64,000 nt of DNA from Pigmentiphaga sp. H8 (GTDB lineage Bacteria > Pseudomonadota > Gammaproteobacteria > Burkholderiales > Burkholderiaceae_B). The notes beneath the pieces are model-generated. The model did not search any database and was not told the origin of the DNA. It was given only the letters and a program-made list of their open reading frames with translations. The stretch spans positions 3,038,001 to 3,102,000 of the forward strand of contig NZ_CP033966.1 of NCBI RefSeq assembly GCF_003854895.1. The letters are read 5' to 3'. Made by a program: the position numbers and the translations under genes. The stretch's first letter is position 1. Every line of letters begins with the position of its first letter. This document shows, in pieces, positions 61,044 to 64,000 of this stretch.

Positions 61044-62972
61044 ATGCGCGCAACGCCCACCCCCATGCCTGCCGGTCCTTCGTCCGCCGGCCGGCGGCAA
61101 TTCCTGGGCTACGGCGGCGCCGGCCTGTTGGCCGCGGTCCTGCCCGGCTGCGGCGGGGGCGACGGCCCGACGCCCGCCTCCTACGCGCAGACCATCGAAT
61201 GGGGCCGCCAGGAAATCGCGCGCGCCCTGGCCGGCGATCCCGACAACGTGGCCGCGGTCTCGATCGCCCTGCTCAAGAACGACACCGTGGTCTGGCAGCA
61301 GGCCTTCGGCCGCGCCTCGGTGAAGGACAACGTCGCGGCCGGCATCCAGACGCGCTTCAACATCGGTTCGGTCAGCAAGGTGCTGGCGGCGCTGGCCGCG
61401 ATGATCCTGCGGGACCGCGGACTGCTGGACCTGGATGCGCCCGTGGCGCGCTACCTGCCCGGCTTCACCATGCTGTCGCCCGAATACGCGCAGATCACGA
61501 CCCGGCACCTGCTTTCGCATTGCTCGGGCCTGCCGGGCACCAGCATGCGCAACGCCTTCGCCTTCGAGCCCATACCGGGCTACGCGGCCAACGCCGAAGC
61601 CGCCCTGGCCGGCGAACACCTGAAGCACCTGCCCGGCGAACTGGCGGTCTATTGCAACGACGGCTTCACGATGATCGAACGGGTGGTGGCGGCCCTGGCC
61701 AGGCAGGACTACGCCTCCTTCGTCCAGGCCAACGTGCTCACGCCCCTGGGCATGGCCGACTCCGGCTTCCTGACGAAGAAACCCACGGGCGGCTCATTCG
61801 CGCTGCCTTATTCGGGCGGCAGACAGTATCCCCAGGAGTTCGTCAATCCGCTGGCCACCGGCGGCCTGACCGCCACGCCCGGCGACATGCTGAAGCTGGC
61901 GCGCCTGTTCCTCGAAGGAGGCACCTACCAGTCGCGGCGCATCGTGTCGGCCGACGGCATCGCGCAGATGGGCACCGACCAGACCACGGGCCTGGCCATC
62001 AATCCTTCGCCGGAATGGGTATGGGGGCTGGGCTGGGACAGCGTGCGGCATCCCGGGCTGGCCGCGGCCGGCATCCGGGCCTGGCAGAAGAACGGCGGCA
62101 CGACGTTTTTCTCGAGCGACTTCTACGTACTGCCGGACCAGCGGCTGGCCCTGATGGTGACCGGCAACACGGGCAATGCCCAGCGCGCCGACACCTACCG
62201 CGCCGGCGCGCTGGCCGAAGGCGTGCTGCTGCGCGCCCTGGTCGAGGACGGGACGATACGCGCCCTGCCACCGCTGGTCGCCCATGCCGCGCCGCCCGAG
62301 GCGGCGGCGCCCGGACTGGCCGATGCCGAGGGCATCTACGCCAACTACAACCAGCCCATGCGAGTCACGGCCAACCAGGACGGCAGCTTCTCGCTGTCGT
62401 CCTGGAACGGCACGGCCTGGCAGCCGATGAACGGCGGCGCCAGATACAGCTTGCGCAGCGACGGCTGGTGGTGGGGTGGCGATGCCCCCATCAGCTACCG
62501 TTTCGAGGTCGTGTCCGGCACCGACGCGAACGGCCAGCCCTATCGCTATCGCTACCTGATGCTGCGCGGCCCCCTGTTCGGCGCCGGCTACAGCGAGACG
62601 ACGCTGCCCGTGGGCCAGCAACTGCTGCCGCTGGCGCCGCTGGGCGCCACCTGGCAGGCGCGCCTGGGCAAGACCTGGACGGTCACCAACGAATCCTCCA
62701 CGACCATGCCGTCCACCCTGACCGGCACGCCCTACGCCACACTGGGCAGCCTGCCCGAACTGCCGGGCTACATCCTGGTGCGCAACAGCAGCTACGACGA
62801 CGGCTCGCCCGAATACCAGCTCCTGGCCCCGCTGGCCGCCGACCGCGCCGGCATGACCGTCAAGATCCCCGCCAACGCCGGCCGCGACCTGTACGAGCTG
62901 CACTTCGCCACCGCCGGCGGCAAGGAAACGCTGACCATCGGCAGCTGGACCTACGAAGCAGCCGCCGGCTGA
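61044..62972 (+). CDS. Tat-exported lipoprotein, serine hydrolase (class C beta-lactamase family)
   Basis: 642-aa protein from ATG 61044 (GGAGG upstream). The N-terminus has RRQFL for Tat export and the lipobox LLAAVLPGC (Cys36). The catalytic domain shows SVSK (Ser109, Lys112) and YCN (Tyr-x-Asn), the signatures of class C beta-lactamase/penicillin-binding-like esterases, plus HLLSHCSGLPG. About 200 C-terminal residues form a beta-rich domain of unknown role. True lactamase activity is not implied. Confidence 0.88.
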   Translation: MRATPTPMPAGPSSAGRRQFLGYGGAGLLAAVLPGCGGGDGPTPASYAQTIEWGRQEIARALAGDPDNVAAVSIALLKNDTVVWQQAFGRASVKDNVAAGIQTRFNIGSVSKVLAALAAMILRDRGLLDLDAPVARYLPGFTMLSPEYAQITTRHLLSHCSGLPGTSMRNAFAFEPIPGYAANAEAALAGEHLKHLPGELAVYCNDGFTMIERVVAALARQDYASFVQANVLTPLGMADSGFLTKKPTGGSFALPYSGGRQYPQEFVNPLATGGLTATPGDMLKLARLFLEGGTYQSRRIVSADGIAQMGTDQTTGLAINPSPEWVWGLGWDSVRHPGLAAAGIRAWQKNGGTTFFSSDFYVLPDQRLALMVTGNTGNAQRADTYRAGALAEGVLLRALVEDGTIRALPPLVAHAAPPEAAAPGLADAEGIYANYNQPMRVTANQDGSFSLSSWNGTAWQPMNGGARYSLRSDGWWWGGDAPISYRFEVVSGTDANGQPYRYRYLMLRGPLFGAGYSETTLPVGQQLLPLAPLGATWQARLGKTWTVTNESSTTMPSTLTGTPYATLGSLPELPGYILVRNSSYDDGSPEYQLLAPLAADRAGMTVKIPANAGRDLYELHFATAGGKETLTIGSWTYEAAAG

Positions 62973-62977
62973 CCCCG

Positions 62978-63009
62978 AAAAAAAGCGGCGCCCCAAAAGG
63001 AACGCCGCT
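62978..63009 (-). terminator. Rho-independent terminator for ppsA
   Basis: On the minus strand the hairpin with arms AGCGGCG and CGCCGCT (7 bp; + strand 62984-62990 and 63003-63009) is followed by seven T (62978-62984). It is about 100 bp downstream of the ppsA stop, past the repeat. Confidence 0.75.
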
Positions 63010-63028
63010 CTCCATCAGCCGGTTCCCC

Positions 63029-63106
63029 CCAGGGCACAGTGGATCCGGCTCCGCCGGTCCACCAGTGCCGCCCCCTGGGGGGCGCGCGCAAGCGCGTAGG
63101 GGGGGT
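63029..63106. repeat. Dispersed GC-hairpin repeat between the serine hydrolase and ppsA
   Basis: The 32-bp segment at 63029-63060 is the reverse complement of 40952-40983 with 29 of 32 identical. The GCCCCCTGGGGGGCGCG hairpin and the GCGCAAGCGCG arm follow. It lies between converging genes, directly after the ppsA stop. Confidence 0.7.
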
Positions 63107-63109
63107 CCC

Positions 63110-64000
63110 CTACTCAGCCAATTTCTTCCAGGTGTCGACGACAGTATCCGGATTCAGCGAGATCGACTTGATGCCCTGGTTCTTCAGCCACACCGCGAAA
63201 TCGGGGTGATCGGAAGGGCCCTGCCCGCAGATGCCGACGTACTTGTCGGCCTTCAGGCAAGCCTCGATAGCACGCTGCAGCAGCGCCTGGACGGCCGGAT
63301 CGCGTTCGTCGAAGTCGGCGGCCAGCAGTTCCAGGCCCGAGTCGCGGTCCAGGCCCAGGGTGAGCTGGGTCAGGTCGTTCGAACCGATCGAGAAGCCGTC
63401 GAAGTGCTCCAGGAACTGCTCGGCCAGCACCGCGTTGGACGGCACTTCGCACATCATGATCAGGCGCAGGCCGTTCTCGCCGCGCTTGAGCTGGTTGTCG
63501 GCCAAGAGGCCCACCACGCGCTCGGCCTGCTTGAGCGTACGCACGAAGGGAACCATGATCTCGACGTTGGTCAGGCCCATGTCCTGGCGCACGCGGCGCA
63601 GCGCCTCGCACTCCATGCGGAAGCACTCGGCGAACTCGTCGGCGATGTAGCGCGACGCGCCGCGGAAGCCCAGCATGGGATTCTCTTCCTCGGGCTCGTA
63701 GCGCGAGCCGCCGATCAGCTTGCGGTATTCGTTCGACTTGAAGTCGGACATGCGCACGATGACGGACTTGGGATAGAAGGCCGCCGCGATCGTGGCGATG
63801 CCTTCGGCCAGCTTGTCGACGAAGAACGCACGCGGGCTGGCATAGCCGCGGGCCACCGATTCCACCGCCTTCTTCAGGTCGCTATCGACATTCGGATAGT
63901 CGAGGATGGCCTTGGGGTGGATGCCGATGTTGTTGTTGATGATGAATTCCAGGCGGGCCAGGCCCACGCCGCCGTTCGGGATCTGCGCGAAATCGTAGGC
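63110..64000 (-). CDS. ppsA: Phosphoenolpyruvate synthase, C-terminal part (cut by window edge)
   Basis: 296 codons to the stop, with the frame open to the right edge, so only the C-terminal PEP/pyruvate-binding domain is present. Diagnostic blocks: MSDFKSNEYRKLIGG, NPMLGFRGASRY, SIGSNDLTQLTLGLDRD and the catalytic Cys in VGICGQGPSDHP. It makes PEP from pyruvate with ATP during gluconeogenesis. Confidence 0.97.
   Translation of the reverse strand, partial: AYDFAQIPNGGVGLARLEFIINNNIGIHPKAILDYPNVDSDLKKAVESVARGYASPRAFFVDKLAEGIATIAAAFYPKSVIVRMSDFKSNEYRKLIGGSRYEPEEENPMLGFRGASRYIADEFAECFRMECEALRRVRQDMGLTNVEIMVPFVRTLKQAERVVGLLADNQLKRGENGLRLIMMCEVPSNAVLAEQFLEHFDGFSIGSNDLTQLTLGLDRDSGLELLAADFDERDPAVQALLQRAIEACLKADKYVGICGQGPSDHPDFAVWLKNQGIKSISLNPDTVVDTWKKLAE

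Overview
The window is dense, high-GC (roughly two-thirds G+C by eye) betaproteobacterial chromosome, most like Bordetella/Achromobacter (Alcaligenaceae). The signs are an orphan Bug/TctC solute-binding protein inside a CoA-catabolic operon, many IclR/AraC-controlled degradation clusters, the housekeeping block guaA-guaB-rnfH-ratA-smpB close to ppsA, and extragenic GC-rich hairpin repeats. I see no rRNA, tRNA, CRISPR array, insertion sequence or prophage. The left edge cuts an MscS-type channel gene and the right edge cuts ppsA.

Region by region. 1-9.5 kb: MscS channel (partial), a TetR regulator divergent from a large OsmC-like protein with palindromic operators between them, an alkylation-repair run (2OG-Fe(II) oxygenase, alkB, ada), a lipoprotein, and a small operon of ribbon-helix-helix protein, VOC protein and methyltransferase. 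9.7-22 kb: dkgB, two tandem IclR regulators, and facing them a nine-gene minus-strand operon (AtuA-like protein, its small partner, both subunits of a biotin-dependent acyl-CoA carboxylase, CaiB-type CoA transferase, MaoC hydratase, Bug protein, two enoyl-CoA hydratases). This operon starts at a near-consensus sigma-70 promoter followed by two direct repeats 20 bp apart. 22-26.7 kb: a surface-glycan set with one GT9-like and two GT8-like glycosyltransferases and two proteins with a GT42/DUF115-like GPS motif. 26.7-29.1 kb: an SDR enzyme and a hipBA toxin-antitoxin pair. 29-31.7 kb: an AAC(3)-type acetyltransferase, then an ABM monooxygenase, an ECF sigma factor with a SnoaL-like tail, and OsmC.

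31.7-40.9 kb: an aromatic-acid-like degradation cluster with MFS transporter, crotonase, a 4-chlorobenzoate-CoA-ligase-like enzyme and a three-subunit molybdenum hydroxylase whose large subunit carries a fused CoxG domain, next to an AraC regulator. 41.3-46.4 kb holds the most unusual block: a membrane fatty-acid hydroxylase, a fatty-acid desaturase, a single protein that fuses a KAS III-like condensing enzyme to a heme-oxygenase-like diiron domain, an unrecognised protein and a MaoC hydratase. The first four are linked by overlaps or very short gaps and look like a pathway for a modified lipid or hydrocarbon.

46.4-54.7 kb: a GlxA-type AraC regulator divergent from a membrane-anchored PfpI-like protein that shares its sensor fold, dbpA, a sensor diguanylate cyclase coupled to an EamA transporter, and a MerR regulator divergent from a DUF2938 gene whose promoter has the 19-bp spacer and internal palindrome of MerR-type control. 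A lower-GC HXXEE protein gene lies beside it. 54.7-64 kb: conserved housekeeping genes (guaA with terminator, guaB, rnfH, ratA, smpB, a QmcA/NfeD membrane-quality pair, a Tat-exported serine hydrolase, ppsA with terminator).
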